A stretch of DNA of 64,000 bases from Amycolatopsis sp. cg9 (GTDB lineage Bacteria; Actinomycetota; Actinomycetes; Mycobacteriales; Pseudonocardiaceae), in assembly GCF_041346945.1 (NCBI RefSeq), contig NZ_CP166850.1, forward strand, positions 1,426,001 through 1,490,000. Direction: 5' to 3'. The position numbers were made by a program, and so were the translations under genes. Shown here piece after piece: positions 51,316 through 61,200 of this stretch (position 1 is the first letter of the stretch; every line of letters begins with the position of its first letter). Under the pieces are notes generated by a model. The model made no database searches. It was not told where the DNA came from and was given only the letters and a program-made list of their open reading frames with translations.

Positions 51316-52164
51316 ATGGAACTGCGCCACCTGCGCACCTTCCGCGTGGTCGCGCGGACGCTCAACTTCACCCGCGCCGCCGGGGAACTGCACTACGCGC
51401 AGTCCAGCGTCACCGAGCAGATCCAGGCGCTGGAAGCGGAACTCGGGTCGAAGCTGTTCGACCGCGGGCGGCAGCTCCGGCTCACGGGCGCCGGGGAACG
51501 CCTGATCGACTACGCCGACCGGATGCTGTCGCTCGCCGAGGAAGCCAAGGCCGCGGTCGAGGAGAACCCGGGCGAACCCGAAGGCGAGCTGACCGTCGGC
51601 GCGCTGGAAACCCTGTGCGCGCACTGGATCCCGGAAATCTTCAGCGAATACCGGGCCAAGTGGCCGCGCGTGCGGCTGACGCTGGAAGAAGGCGGCCGCG
51701 GCGAGCTGTACCGAGCCGTGCGGCAGTCCGAAGTGGACGTCTGCTTCACCTTCGGCAGCCCGCCGGCCGACCCCGCGTTCGCGAGCGAAGTCCTCGGGGA
51801 AGAACCGCTCGTCGTCATCGTCCCGCCCGGACACCCCTTGGCGGAGAAGGAAACCCTGGTGCCCGAGGACCTGCGGGGAGTCGGGTTCCTCGCCACGCCG
51901 AAGGGGTGCGGCTTCCGGGAAATGCTGGACCGGCTCGACGGGCCCGTCGTCGAAACCGAGGTCGGCAGCCTCGCCGCGCTCGAGCGGTGCGTGGCCGCCG
52001 GGATGGGGTGCGGGCTCGTGCCCGCGCTCGCCGGCCGCGGCGCGGCGGTCGCCGTCCCCCTCGCCGGGGAGACGACCGCCGTCACCATGACCTGGCGCAA
52101 GCGGGACGAGCACAAGCCGAACGTCGCCGCGCTGCTCGCCACCGCCGGTCGCGTCAGGGCTTGA
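51316..52164 (+). CDS. LysR-family transcriptional regulator
   Basis: This 282-aa regulator starts MELRHLRTFRVVARTLNFTRAAGELHYAQSS, a standard LysR winged helix split here at residue 31, followed by a periplasmic-binding-like ligand domain (about 90-280; VDVCFTFGSPP, GHPLAEKETL, GCGLVPALAGR). The ATG at 51316 is the start used in the family; the open frame runs upstream through the exporter promoter. It is divergent from the MFS gene, the classic arrangement for LysR control. Its 3' end overlaps the convergent amidohydrolase by 11 bases. Confidence 0.92.
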   Translation: MELRHLRTFRVVARTLNFTRAAGELHYAQSSVTEQIQALEAELGSKLFDRGRQLRLTGAGERLIDYADRMLSLAEEAKAAVEENPGEPEGELTVGALETLCAHWIPEIFSEYRAKWPRVRLTLEEGGRGELYRAVRQSEVDVCFTFGSPPADPAFASEVLGEEPLVVIVPPGHPLAEKETLVPEDLRGVGFLATPKGCGFREMLDRLDGPVVETEVGSLAALERCVAAGMGCGLVPALAGRGAAVAVPLAGETTAVTMTWRKRDEHKPNVAALLATAGRVRA

Positions 52165-53359
52165 GCACCTCGAGACCGTCGGCCACGACGACGCCGTCGT
52201 GCAGCACGGTCCGGTCGCGGCCGCGGTCCATCACCGCGCTGGTCGGGGTTTCGCCGTCGACCAGCACCAGGTCCGCCCGGTCGCCGGCGGCCAGGCCCGG
52301 CCGGTCGCCGAGGCCGGCCAAGCGGGGGACGTCGTGGCTCATGATGGACGCGCCACCCATCGTCGCGACCGCCAGCGCCAGCTCGATGTCCGCGTCGCGG
52401 CGGAACCCGCGGGTGAACGCCAGCTGCCAGGTCCGGTCCAGCAGATCGCAGTTGCCGTACGGGCTCCAGTAATCACGCTGGCCGTCCTCGCCCAGCCCGA
52501 CCCGCACGCCGGCGGCCACGAGGTCCAAAAGGGACAGCTGCCCGGCGGCGGACGGCGCCACCGTCGTCATCGCGACGTCGAGCTCGGCGAAGTCGTCGAT
52601 CACCCGGCGGCTGACCGACTCGGAGATCGAGCCGAGGTCGTAGGCGTGGGACATCGTGACCTTGCCCCGCATGTCGAGCGCCCGGACGCGGTCGAGCACC
52701 AGGTCCGTCGAGAACAGGCCGAGGTGGCCGGGCTCGTGCAGGTGGATGTCGATCTCCGCCTGGTGCTTCTCGGCCAGGCCGAAGACCGCGTCCAGGTGGC
52801 CCTTGGGATCGCGGTCCACAGTGCACGGATCGATGCCGCCGATCACCGTCGCGCCGGACCGCATGGCCGCGTCGAGGACGTCCAGGGTGCCCGGCTCCCG
52901 CAGGATGCCCGCCTGCGCGAACGCCATGACGTGCACCTCGGCCTGGCCCGCGAACTTCTCCCGGGCGGCCAGCACGGCGTCGAGCTTCTCGAGCTCGCAG
53001 TCGACGTCGACCTGCGCGTAGCTGCGGACCCGGGTCGTGCCGTTGGCGATCATCCGCTCCAGCGTGCCCGCCACCCGCTCGGGCAGCGGGACCTCCGCCG
53101 AGCGCCAGTTCTCCCGGTCGTTCGTCATCATCGCCCAGACGCCCGGACCACCGGTGTGCGGCCGGAACGGCAGCCCGATGCGCGTCGAGTCGAGGTGCAC
53201 GTGGACGTCGCTGAACGCCGGGAACAGCAGGCGGCCCCGGCCTTCGACCGCGCCGGGGACCGGCGCCGGATCGTGCGGGCGGACCGCCGCGATCCGGTCG
53301 CCGGTCAGCTCGACGTCACTGCGTTCCCCGCCCCAGGGCCGGACATCTCGGATCCACAT
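52154..53359 (-). CDS. Amidohydrolase (cytosine deaminase-like)
   Basis: This is a 401-aa metal-dependent hydrolase with a TIM barrel. The metal-binding parts are DVHVHLDS (HxH), IDIHLHEPGH and SHAYDLGS, with the catalytic Asp in GLGEDGQRDYWSPYGN. The last pattern (ED-x-x-DYWSPYGNCD) is like CodA-type cytosine/isoguanine deaminases. It would deaminate a nucleobase or similar ring. It starts at the ATG at 53359, only 14 bases after the hbpS stop on the same strand, so it is likely co-transcribed with the haem-binding protein gene. Confidence 0.82.
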   Translation of the reverse strand: MWIRDVRPWGGERSDVELTGDRIAAVRPHDPAPVPGAVEGRGRLLFPAFSDVHVHLDSTRIGLPFRPHTGGPGVWAMMTNDRENWRSAEVPLPERVAGTLERMIANGTTRVRSYAQVDVDCELEKLDAVLAAREKFAGQAEVHVMAFAQAGILREPGTLDVLDAAMRSGATVIGGIDPCTVDRDPKGHLDAVFGLAEKHQAEIDIHLHEPGHLGLFSTDLVLDRVRALDMRGKVTMSHAYDLGSISESVSRRVIDDFAELDVAMTTVAPSAAGQLSLLDLVAAGVRVGLGEDGQRDYWSPYGNCDLLDRTWQLAFTRGFRRDADIELALAVATMGGASIMSHDVPRLAGLGDRPGLAAGDRADLVLVDGETPTSAVMDRGRDRTVLHDGVVVADGLEVLKP

Positions 53360-53373
53360 GGGAGCCACGCTAG

Positions 53374-53889
53374 TCACTTGCCGAGCGCGTCCACGCCGGC
53401 CTGGGCGAACGACTCGTCCTGCGCGCCGGAGGGCGCACCGGCGACGCCGATCGCCGCGATCGGGGTGGTGCCCGCGGTCACCGGAACGGCGCCGGCCAGG
53501 AACAGCGTGCCGTCGATGTCCTTCAGCGTCGGGGTCTGCTGGAGGCGCCCGGCCAGTTCGGACGTCTTCGCGTTCCACGAGACCGCCGTGAACGCCTTCT
53601 GCTGCGCCGAGCTGTAGGACTGCGGGCCGGCGCCGTCGCCGCGCAGGGTCAGGACGGTGTTGCCGTCGCGGTCCACCACGGCGACCGACACGTGCTGGCC
53701 GGCCTTGGTGGCGGCGTCCAGCGCGGCCTGCGCGCCCTTCGAAGCGGCCGCGATGGACAGGTGCGAGGTCTGGATGGTGTTCTTGCCGCCCGCCGGGGCC
53801 GCGGTGGCCGAGACGGCACCGACGGTGGTGGCGCCGACGGCGGCCAGCCCGGCGACGGTGGCGGCGATGCGGGTGCGGGTCGAGATCAC
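53374..53889 (-). CDS. hbpS: HbpS/GlcG-like secreted haem-binding protein
   Basis: This 171-aa exported protein has a signal peptide (ISTRTRIAATVAGLAAVG, cut after about residue 31, SATAA) and then a GlcG/HbpS domain: ALDAATKAGQHVSVAVVDRDGNTV, with DGTLFLAGAVPV and PIAAIGVAGAPSGAQDE. In Streptomyces reticuli, HbpS is an extracellular octameric haem and redox sensor that tunes the kinase SenS. The divergent genes at 54045-55765 encode a kinase and regulator of exactly the SenS/SenR kind. The GTG at 53889 follows GGAG. Confidence 0.85.
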   Translation of the reverse strand: MISTRTRIAATVAGLAAVGATTVGAVSATAAPAGGKNTIQTSHLSIAAASKGAQAALDAATKAGQHVSVAVVDRDGNTVLTLRGDGAGPQSYSSAQQKAFTAVSWNAKTSELAGRLQQTPTLKDIDGTLFLAGAVPVTAGTTPIAAIGVAGAPSGAQDESFAQAGVDALGK

Positions 53890-54044
53890 GGTCTGCTCCT
53901 CTGGTCGGGGTTCGATGGCTCCAGCTTCCGCCCGCCACCGGGTCCTTTTCGTCATCAAACCGATCGACACCGAGGTCATCCGTTCGGCTGATGCGCGAGC
54001 ATCGGGGCTGATCAAGGCTGGTTCTGAAGCCGAAAGGAGCGAGC

Positions 54045-55145
54045 ATGGACGGCATGAGCGGAGCCGACGCCGACACGCGATGGCTCGCCGCCGTCATGCA
54101 CTCGGCGTTCCTGCTGCTGGTGCTCGCGTCGGCGGTGCGGTTCCTGACCCGCCACGAAGGCACCCCCCTCCAGCCGTGGGTGATCGGGTTCACCGCGGCA
54201 CTGGTCGTCGCGTACGGCGCCGGCTTGGTCGTCGAGCGGCACCTGGTCTGGCTGACCGTCGTGCTGGCGCTGTGGATCGTCCTGGTGGTGCTCGCCCCCA
54301 GCTTCGCCTGGTCGGCGATCCCGCTGCTGGTCACCGGCCTGCGCACGCTGCCGACCGGGCAGGCGCTCGCCCTCGTCGCCGTGATCACGGCGCTGGTCGT
54401 CGTGTCGCAGAACCGGCTGGCCGACGGCTTCGACCCGAACCTGACCATCGTGCCGATCGCCATCGCCGCGGTCACCGCCGCGGTGATCACCTTCATGCGG
54501 CGGCAGGCCGAGCGGCTGCGCGAATCCGAGCGCCGCGCCGGCGTGCTCGCCGAGCGCCACCGCGTGTCCCGGGAGCTCCACGACGCCCTCGCGCAGGGCC
54601 TGTCCAGCCAGGCGATGCTGCTGCAGGCCGCCGACCAGGCGTGGGAGCGGCCCGAGCTGGCCCGCGAGCACCTGCGTGCCGCGCAGCGCGTCGGCGCGGG
54701 CAACCTGTCGGAAGCACGCCGGCTCGTGCAGGACCTCGCGCCCGCCGACCTCGCCGACGCCACGCTCGAAGCGGCGTTGCGCGCGGTCGCCGGCCGGGCG
54801 GGGCTGCCGGTGACGGTCCGCATCGACGGCGACGAGCGGCCGCTGCCGGAGCGCGTCCAGTCCACTGTGGTCCGGATCGCCCAAGGCGCGCTGGCGAACG
54901 CGCGCGAGCACGCCGAGGCCGGCAGCGTCGTGCTCACCCTCACCTACCTCGACGACCAGGTCGTGCTCGACGTCGCCGACGACGGCCGGGGGTTCGTCGA
55001 GCGAGCACCCGGAGGTGACCGGGGGCACGGGCTGCCCGCCATGCGGGTCCGCGCCCAGCAGCTCGGTGGCAAGCTGACCGTGGAGTCCGAGCCCGGCCAG
55101 GGCACGGTCATTTCGGCCGCGATCCCCGTGGAGGCAGCGCAGTGA
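54045..55145 (+). CDS. senS: SenS-like HisKA_3 histidine kinase
   Basis: This 366-aa kinase has five membrane helices in residues 12-160 and a HisKA_3 dimerisation domain with RHRVSRELHDALAQGLSSQA (phosphoacceptor His in RELHD), then an ATPase domain with QGALANAREHAEAG (N box) and ADDGRGFVE. The multi-helix sensor and NarL-type partner are those of SenS. AAAGGAG precedes the ATG at 54045. It diverges from the hbpS gene across 155 bases and overlaps the regulator (GTGA). Confidence 0.85.
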   Translation: MDGMSGADADTRWLAAVMHSAFLLLVLASAVRFLTRHEGTPLQPWVIGFTAALVVAYGAGLVVERHLVWLTVVLALWIVLVVLAPSFAWSAIPLLVTGLRTLPTGQALALVAVITALVVVSQNRLADGFDPNLTIVPIAIAAVTAAVITFMRRQAERLRESERRAGVLAERHRVSRELHDALAQGLSSQAMLLQAADQAWERPELAREHLRAAQRVGAGNLSEARRLVQDLAPADLADATLEAALRAVAGRAGLPVTVRIDGDERPLPERVQSTVVRIAQGALANAREHAEAGSVVLTLTYLDDQVVLDVADDGRGFVERAPGGDRGHGLPAMRVRAQQLGGKLTVESEPGQGTVISAAIPVEAAQ

Positions 55146-55765
55146 CGATCCGGGTTCTGGTCTGCGACGACCACGCCGTCGTCCGCGCCGGGCTGAAAGC
55201 GCTGCTCGCGGGTGCGGACGGCATCGAGGTCGTCGCCGAAACCGCGAGCGGGGAGGAAGCCGTCGCGACCGCCGCCGCCGTGCACCCCGACGTCGTCCTG
55301 ATGGACATCCAGCTCGGCGCCGGCATCGACGGGATCGAGGCCACCCGCCGGATCCGGAGCACCCCCAGTGCGCCCCGGATCCTCGTGCTGACGACCTACG
55401 ACACCGACGCGGACATCAGCCGCGCGATCGCCGCCGGGGCCACCGGCTACCTGCTGAAAGCCGGGTCGGCGACCGAGCTGTACGCGGCGATCGAGGCGGC
55501 CGCGGCCGGGCGGACCGCGGTGTCCCCGCCGGTCGCCGACCGGATGATGGCGCGGCTGCGCGCCCCGCGGCCCACGTTGACCGCACGGGAACTGGACATC
55601 CTTCGCCGGCTCGCCGAGGGGCTCGGCAACCGCGAGATCGCCCGTGCGCTGTTCATCAGCGAAGCGACGGTGAAGACGCACCTGAGCCGGATCTACGGAA
55701 AGCTCGAAGTCGACACCCGGGCCGGCGCCGTCGCGGTCGCCAAGGAACAACGGCTGCTGGACTGA
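55142..55765 (+). CDS. senR: SenR-like NarL/FixJ-family response regulator
   Basis: This 207-aa regulator has a receiver (RVLVCDDHAVVRAGLKALL; phospho-acceptor Asp in VVLMDIQLGAGIDGIEA; Lys in GYLLKAGSATELYAAI) and a LuxR helix-turn-helix (about 145-200; TARELDILRRLAEGLGNREIA region). It starts at the GTG at 55142, overlapping the kinase stop. In Streptomyces, SenR activates hbpS and catalase genes against oxidative stress from haem and iron. Its TGA abuts the convergent reductase stop at 55766 (TGATCA). Confidence 0.88.
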   Translation: MTIRVLVCDDHAVVRAGLKALLAGADGIEVVAETASGEEAVATAAAVHPDVVLMDIQLGAGIDGIEATRRIRSTPSAPRILVLTTYDTDADISRAIAAGATGYLLKAGSATELYAAIEAAAAGRTAVSPPVADRMMARLRAPRPTLTARELDILRRLAEGLGNREIARALFISEATVKTHLSRIYGKLEVDTRAGAVAVAKEQRLLD

Positions 55766-56761
55766 TCAGGCGTTGTCCAAAAGGGACACCTGCGCCTCGG
55801 TCAGGTCCAAGGTGAACGCCGGGGCGATCGACTCGTAGTGCTCCCACGTCCGCGGGCCGATCAGCGGGATCACTCCCTTGTGGAGCAACCACGCCAGCGC
55901 CACCTGGTTGCCGGAAGCTCCCAGCTCGGAAGCCACCTCGGCCACCGCGGCCAGCCGCGCTTCCGAGTCCGGACCGGCGTACGCACGCCAGATCGGGGTC
56001 GACTCGCGGTACGCCGCGTCGTCGTAGATCCCGCGCAGCAGGGCGGAATACGCCGCCAGGGAGACGTCCGGGTGCCGGGCGAGCCAGTCCAGCAGCTCGC
56101 CGCCCGCGATCGAGGGCACGTCGGCACCCGTCGGGCGCAGGTACGAGTGCTGGACCTGGACCGCCACCGGGGCCGCCCACCCGTTGGCCAGCGCCAGTGA
56201 CCGGATGCGCTCCAGCCGCCACGCCCGGACGTTGCTCCAGCCCGTGTAGCGGACCTTGCCCGCCCGGACCAGATCGTCCAAAGCGGACAGTGTCTCCTCC
56301 AGCGGCTCACGGCGGAGGTCGACGTGGACGTAGTACAGGTCGATGTGGTCCGTTCCCAAGCGCCGCAGGCTTTCCTCCGCCGAGCGCCGGATCACCGCGG
56401 CGCTCGCGCCTTCGTAGGTCCGCTCCCGGGCGACCCAGTCCGTCGTGCCGTCCGCGCGGGCGGCGGCGCGGGCCGCGGGCAGGTCCGTGGGCTGCGCGGA
56501 GACCTTCGTCGCCAGGAAGACGCGGTCCCGCCAGCCCTTCAGCAGCTTGCCGAGGAGCGCTTCGCTCTCACCGCCGGTGCAGGACGGCCCCGCCCACCAC
56601 GCGTAGCAGTTCGCCGTGTCGAGGAAGTCGCCACCGGCGTCGAGGTACGCGTCCAGGATGCGGGCCGACGCCGGTTCGTCCGTCGACGTGCCCATCGTCA
56701 TGCAGCCCAGCGACACCTGGCTGACGTGCTGACCGGTCCGGCCCAGTTCCACCTTCTTCAT
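55766..56761 (-). CDS. Aldo/keto reductase
   Basis: This is a 331-aa NADPH-dependent oxidoreductase of the (beta/alpha)8 type. The AKR tetrad is visible: Asp and Tyr in FLDTANCYAWW, Lys in LATKVSAQPTDL and His in DLYYVHVD. The pattern IPLIGPRTWEHYES near the C-terminus is usual for bacterial AKRs like YajO. The ATG at 56761 starts the family-like MKKVELGRTGQHVSQVSLG (split here at residue 19); the upstream open frame has no homology. It diverges from a MocR-type regulator across 47 bases. Confidence 0.9.
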   Translation of the reverse strand: MKKVELGRTGQHVSQVSLGCMTMGTSTDEPASARILDAYLDAGGDFLDTANCYAWWAGPSCTGGESEALLGKLLKGWRDRVFLATKVSAQPTDLPAARAAARADGTTDWVARERTYEGASAAVIRRSAEESLRRLGTDHIDLYYVHVDLRREPLEETLSALDDLVRAGKVRYTGWSNVRAWRLERIRSLALANGWAAPVAVQVQHSYLRPTGADVPSIAGGELLDWLARHPDVSLAAYSALLRGIYDDAAYRESTPIWRAYAGPDSEARLAAVAEVASELGASGNQVALAWLLHKGVIPLIGPRTWEHYESIAPAFTLDLTEAQVSLLDNA

Positions 56762-56808
56762 GGGAACGAACCTAAGCGAGGATCGGTCCGGTACTACAGT
56801 CCAATGAC

Positions 56809-58125
56809 GTGGCCGGATCACAGACCAATTGGGGCGTCCTGCTGGAACTGACCGGGCCGGGGCCGAAGCACGAACAGCTCGCGCGCGCCCTGCGCAAGGC
56901 GATCCGGGGGCTCGAAGACCGGGTCGCCGTGCCGCCGAGCCGTCAGCTCGCCGCCGATCTCGGCTGCTCGCGGTGGGTCGTGACGCAGGCGTACGCCCAG
57001 CTCGTCGCCGAGGGGTACCTCGACGGGCGCACCGGATCCGCCACGCGCGTGCGGCGGGTCGGCGACGCCGTCGCGGCCGAGCCGCCGGTCCGGCGGACGC
57101 CGCCGCGGTACGACCTCGCCCCCGGGCTGCCCGACCTGCGGCACTTCCCGCGGCAGCGGTGGGCGGACGCCGTGCGCGGGGTGCTCACGACCGTGCCGCA
57201 CACCGACTTCGGGTTGCCCGAACCGGGCGGCCACCCCCGGCTGCGGCAGGTCCTGAGTGCTTACCTGCGGCGGGTCCGCGGCGCCGAGACGGACAACGTC
57301 GTGGTCTGCGGCGGTGTCACCGACGGCGTCACCCGCGTTTGCCGCGCCCTGCAGGAGAAGGGCGTCACCCGGCTGGCCGTCGAAGATCCCGGGTGGACGC
57401 GGCTGCACCGCGCGGCCGCGGCGGCCGGGATGGCGATCGATCCGGTGCCGGTCGACGAGGAGGGCATCGACGTCGGCCGGATCCCGGGCGGCACGCGGGC
57501 CGTGCTCGTCACGCCGGCGCACCAGTTCCCCACCGGCGTCGTCCTTTCGCCCCGGCGGCGCGCCGAACTCCTCGCCTGGGCAAGGGAAGCCGACGGGCTC
57601 GTCCTCGAGGACGACTACGACGCCGAGTTCCGGTACGACCGGCGGCCGGTCGGCACCGTCCAGGGCACCGATCCGGGCCGGGTCGCGCTCTTCGGGTCCG
57701 TCAGCAAGACGCTCAGCCCGGCGCTCGGGCTCGGCTGGGCGGTCGTCCCGCCACAGTGGACGCTCACCGGACACGCGCCGCCCGTGGTCGACCAGCTGGC
57801 GCTCGCCGGGTTCGTCGGGAGCGGCGGCTACGACCGGCACCTCCGGGCCGCGCGGCTGCGGTACCGCGCGCGGCGCGACCGGCTCGTCGAGGCGCTCGGG
57901 CCCGCCCGGCTCTCCGGCGCGGCCGCCGGGCTCCACCTCGTGCTGCACCTCGACCGGGACGCGAAAGCCGTCGTGCGGGCGGCGCACGAGAACGGCGTGA
58001 AGGTGGCCGATCTCGACGACTACCGCGCCGCGCCCGGCGAGCCCGCGCTCGTCCTCGGCTACGGCAACCTCGCCGACAACGCTGTCGGCGAGGCCGCCCG
58101 GTTGCTGCGTCAAGCGGCCGGTTGA
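56809..58125 (+). CDS. MocR-family regulator (GntR helix-turn-helix plus PLP aminotransferase domain)
   Basis: This 438-aa protein has a GntR winged helix (about 15-85; LPPSRQLAADLGCSR region, read as VPPSRQLAADLGCSRW) and a fold-type I aminotransferase domain (about 110-435) with Asp in LVLEDDYDAEFRYDRRP and the PLP lysine in GSVSKTLSPALGLGW. MocR proteins such as PdxR and GabR use bound PLP as a signal. The divergent aldo/keto reductase is the likely target, and some AKRs act on pyridoxal. The start is a GTG at 56809 without a clear ribosome site. Confidence 0.88.
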   Translation: MAGSQTNWGVLLELTGPGPKHEQLARALRKAIRGLEDRVAVPPSRQLAADLGCSRWVVTQAYAQLVAEGYLDGRTGSATRVRRVGDAVAAEPPVRRTPPRYDLAPGLPDLRHFPRQRWADAVRGVLTTVPHTDFGLPEPGGHPRLRQVLSAYLRRVRGAETDNVVVCGGVTDGVTRVCRALQEKGVTRLAVEDPGWTRLHRAAAAAGMAIDPVPVDEEGIDVGRIPGGTRAVLVTPAHQFPTGVVLSPRRRAELLAWAREADGLVLEDDYDAEFRYDRRPVGTVQGTDPGRVALFGSVSKTLSPALGLGWAVVPPQWTLTGHAPPVVDQLALAGFVGSGGYDRHLRAARLRYRARRDRLVEALGPARLSGAAAGLHLVLHLDRDAKAVVRAAHENGVKVADLDDYRAAPGEPALVLGYGNLADNAVGEAARLLRQAAG

Positions 58126-58195
58126 GGTCTTCCAAAAGCCGCATCCAGGTGGCAAGGTGGCTCACCGACCGCGGGCCTGACCGCCGGTCGACGTT

Positions 58196-58209
58196 TGACA
58201 ACGTTGTCA
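58196..58209. promoter_or_regulatory. LacI-type palindromic operator before the GH92 gene
   Basis: TGACAACGTTGTCA is a perfect 14-base palindrome 19 bases before the GH92 start codon. This shape (TGACAAC-GTTGTCA) is typical of LacI-family operators at sugar-use genes. It lies between the MocR gene end and the ribosome site, where a repressor would block transcription of the mannosidase gene. Confidence 0.75.
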
Positions 58210-58228
58210 TCTCCTGGGAGGTGCGCCC

Positions 58229-61200
58229 ATGTGGTCGCAGAGCAGACGGATCGCCGCCGCGGTGGCCGCGGGGGTGGTGGTCGTCGGCCTGGCCCCCGCC
58301 GCGGCGCAGGCCGCGCCCGCCCCGGCGGATCCGGTGAGCCTGGTCAACCCGTTCGTCGGCACGCAGAACTTCGGCAACACGTTCCCCGGCGCGAGCGCGC
58401 CCTTCGGCATGGTGCAGGTCAGCCCGGACACCGGCGGTCAGGGCGGCTACGACTACCTGCAGAACGCGATCTACGGCTTCAGCCAGACGCACCTGTCCGG
58501 CGTCGGCTGCGGGGTGATGGGCGAGCTGCCGATCATGCCGACCACCGGCGCCGTCGACAGCGTGGACAAGAACGCCTACAAGTCCGAGTACAGCCACGAC
58601 GACGAGCACGCCGAGCCCGGCTACTACCGCGTCGGCTTGAAGAAGTACGGCGTGAACGCCGAGCTGACGGCGACCGCGCGCACCGGCTGGCAGCGCTACA
58701 CGTTCCCCTCGACCGGACAGGCGAACGTCCTGTTCAACACCGGCCAGGCCAACCAGTCCGTGAAGGACTCCGAAATCCACGTCGTCGGCGACCGGACGCT
58801 GGAAGGACGGGTCAAAGCCGGCGGGTTCTGCGCCGGGCACGACGAGCACACCGTCTACTTCACCGCGACCTTCGACCGGCCGTTCAGCTCGTTCGGCACC
58901 TGGCGCGATTCGACGCGCACCCCGGGCAGCCGCGACGCCGCGGGCACCGGCGGCAACGGCGCGTGGGCCGGCTTCGACGCGACCACCGACCACGACGTCG
59001 TGCTCAAGGTCGGCCTGTCCTACACCGGGCTCGACGGCGCGCGGAAGAACCTCGCCGCGGAGACGTCGGACAGCTACGACTTCGACGCCACCCGCGCGGC
59101 GCTGCACCAGCAGTGGGCCGACCGGCTCGGCGCGATCAAGATCGCCGGCGGCACCACCGACCGGCAGACGGCGTTCTACACCGCGCTCTACCACGCGCAG
59201 CTGCACCCGAACCTGGCCGGCGACACCGATGGCGCGTACACCGGGTTCGACGGCAAGGTGCACACCGCGAGCGGCTACACGCCGTACCAGAACTTCTCGC
59301 TGTGGGACACCTACCGGCCGCAGAACCAGCTGCTCGAAATGCTCGAACCGCAGGTCGCGCGGGACGTCGCGCTGTCGGTCGTGGCCATCGGCCGCGACGG
59401 CGGGTGGCTGCCGCGCTGGGCGCTGGCCGAGAGCGAAACCAACATCATGACCGGCGACCCGGTGACGCCGTTCCTCGTCGAGGCGTGGTCGAAGGGCCTG
59501 CTCGCCGGGCACGAAGAAGAGGCGTACGCGCTGCTCAAGAAGAACGCGACGAGCACCCCGCCCGCCGATTCGCCGTACAACGGCCGCTCCGGCGTGAACC
59601 ACTACAACGACCGCGGGTACATCCCGAGCGGCCTGGAGCTCGGCAAGGACTGCGCGGCCAAGGGCGGGGACAACGACTGCGAGCACCCGGCGTCGGCGAC
59701 CATGGAGTACGCCGCGGCGGACGCGTCGCTCGCGCTGATGGCCCGCGGGCTCGGCCACCAGGCCGACGCGAAGCTGTTCACCGACCGCGGCCAGTGGTAC
59801 CGCAACCTGTGGGACTCCTCGATCCAGCAGTTCCGCCCGCGCACCACCGAGGGCACGTTCCTCACGCCGTACAACCCGGTCGACGCCGACCACCAGTTCC
59901 ACGAAGGCGGCGCCTACCAGTACCAGTGGCTCGTTCCGCAGGACCCGGCCGGGCTGGTCTCGCTGATGGGCGGCCGCACGTCGACGGAGAAGCGGCTCGA
60001 CTCCTTCTTCGCGTACGGCAACCTCTTGCAGGACCCGGCGGGCACCGCGCGGAAGGACTGGATCGCGAGCCCGTACGACTACTACGGCAAGGCGACCTAC
60101 AACCCGAACAACGAACCCGACCTGCTCGCGCCCTACATGTACAACTGGGTCGGCGCGCCGGCGAAGACGGCGACCGTCGTCCGCGCGGCGATGACGTTGT
60201 TCACCACCGGCCCCGACGGCATGACCGGCAACGACGACCTCGGCACGATGTCCGCCTGGTACGTCTTCTCCTCGCTCGGCCTGTACCCGACGATGAGCGG
60301 CGCGAACTTCCTCGCGGTGTCGAGCCCGCAGTTCGAGTCGGCGACCGTCCGGATCGGACAGTACGGGCGCCTCCAGGGCGGCACGCTGACCGTGAACGCG
60401 CCGGGCGCTTCTGACGCGAACCGGTACATCCAGAGCGTGTCGCTGAACGGCCGTGACGTCCGGCAGACGTCGCTGGACTGGTCCGCGCTGGCGCACGGCG
60501 GGACGCTTTCGCACAAGCTCGGGTCCAAGCCGTCCTCGTGGGGCACGTCGCCGGGCGCGACACCGCCTTCGGTGAACAACGCGGCCGGTGACTCGCGGCG
60601 GCACGTCGACGCGTCGCTGCGGCAGACATCCGTGGTGATCCCGGCGGGGACGGCGCAGCAGGTGCACCTCGACCTGGACGTGCTGGCCCAGAACCCGGCG
60701 CTGCAGCCGGTGACGGTTTCGGTGTCCGCGCCTTCGAAGTGGAAGGCCCAGGTCCAGCCGCTGCAGCTGATCTGGTCGGGGCGGCTGCCGGTGCAGAAGA
60801 CCGCGCCGATCACGGTCACGGTGCCGGCCGGGACCGCGCCGGGGACGTACCCGGTGCAGGTCAAGGTGTCGGGGCTGGGCGCGAACAGCGTTTCGCGGTC
60901 GGCGACGGTCGAGGTCCGGACGCCGTCGGTGTGCGCGTCTTCGGGCGCGCAGTGCGCGGTGGACCTCGCCCGCGACCTCAACCACGACGGCACGGCCACG
61001 GTGGCGGCGTCCACGGAGGGCAACTTCGACGGCGGCGGCTGGAGCTACGACGCTTCCCTGCTCCCGGCGGCGGGCCCGGTGGTCTGGGACGGCGTCACCT
61101 ACGCGGCGCCGGACGCTTCGGGGACTTCGCCCAACTTCGTGGAGGCCCGCGGGCAATCGCTGCTGCTGCCGGCCGGGCAGCACGCCGCGCTGAAGCTGGT

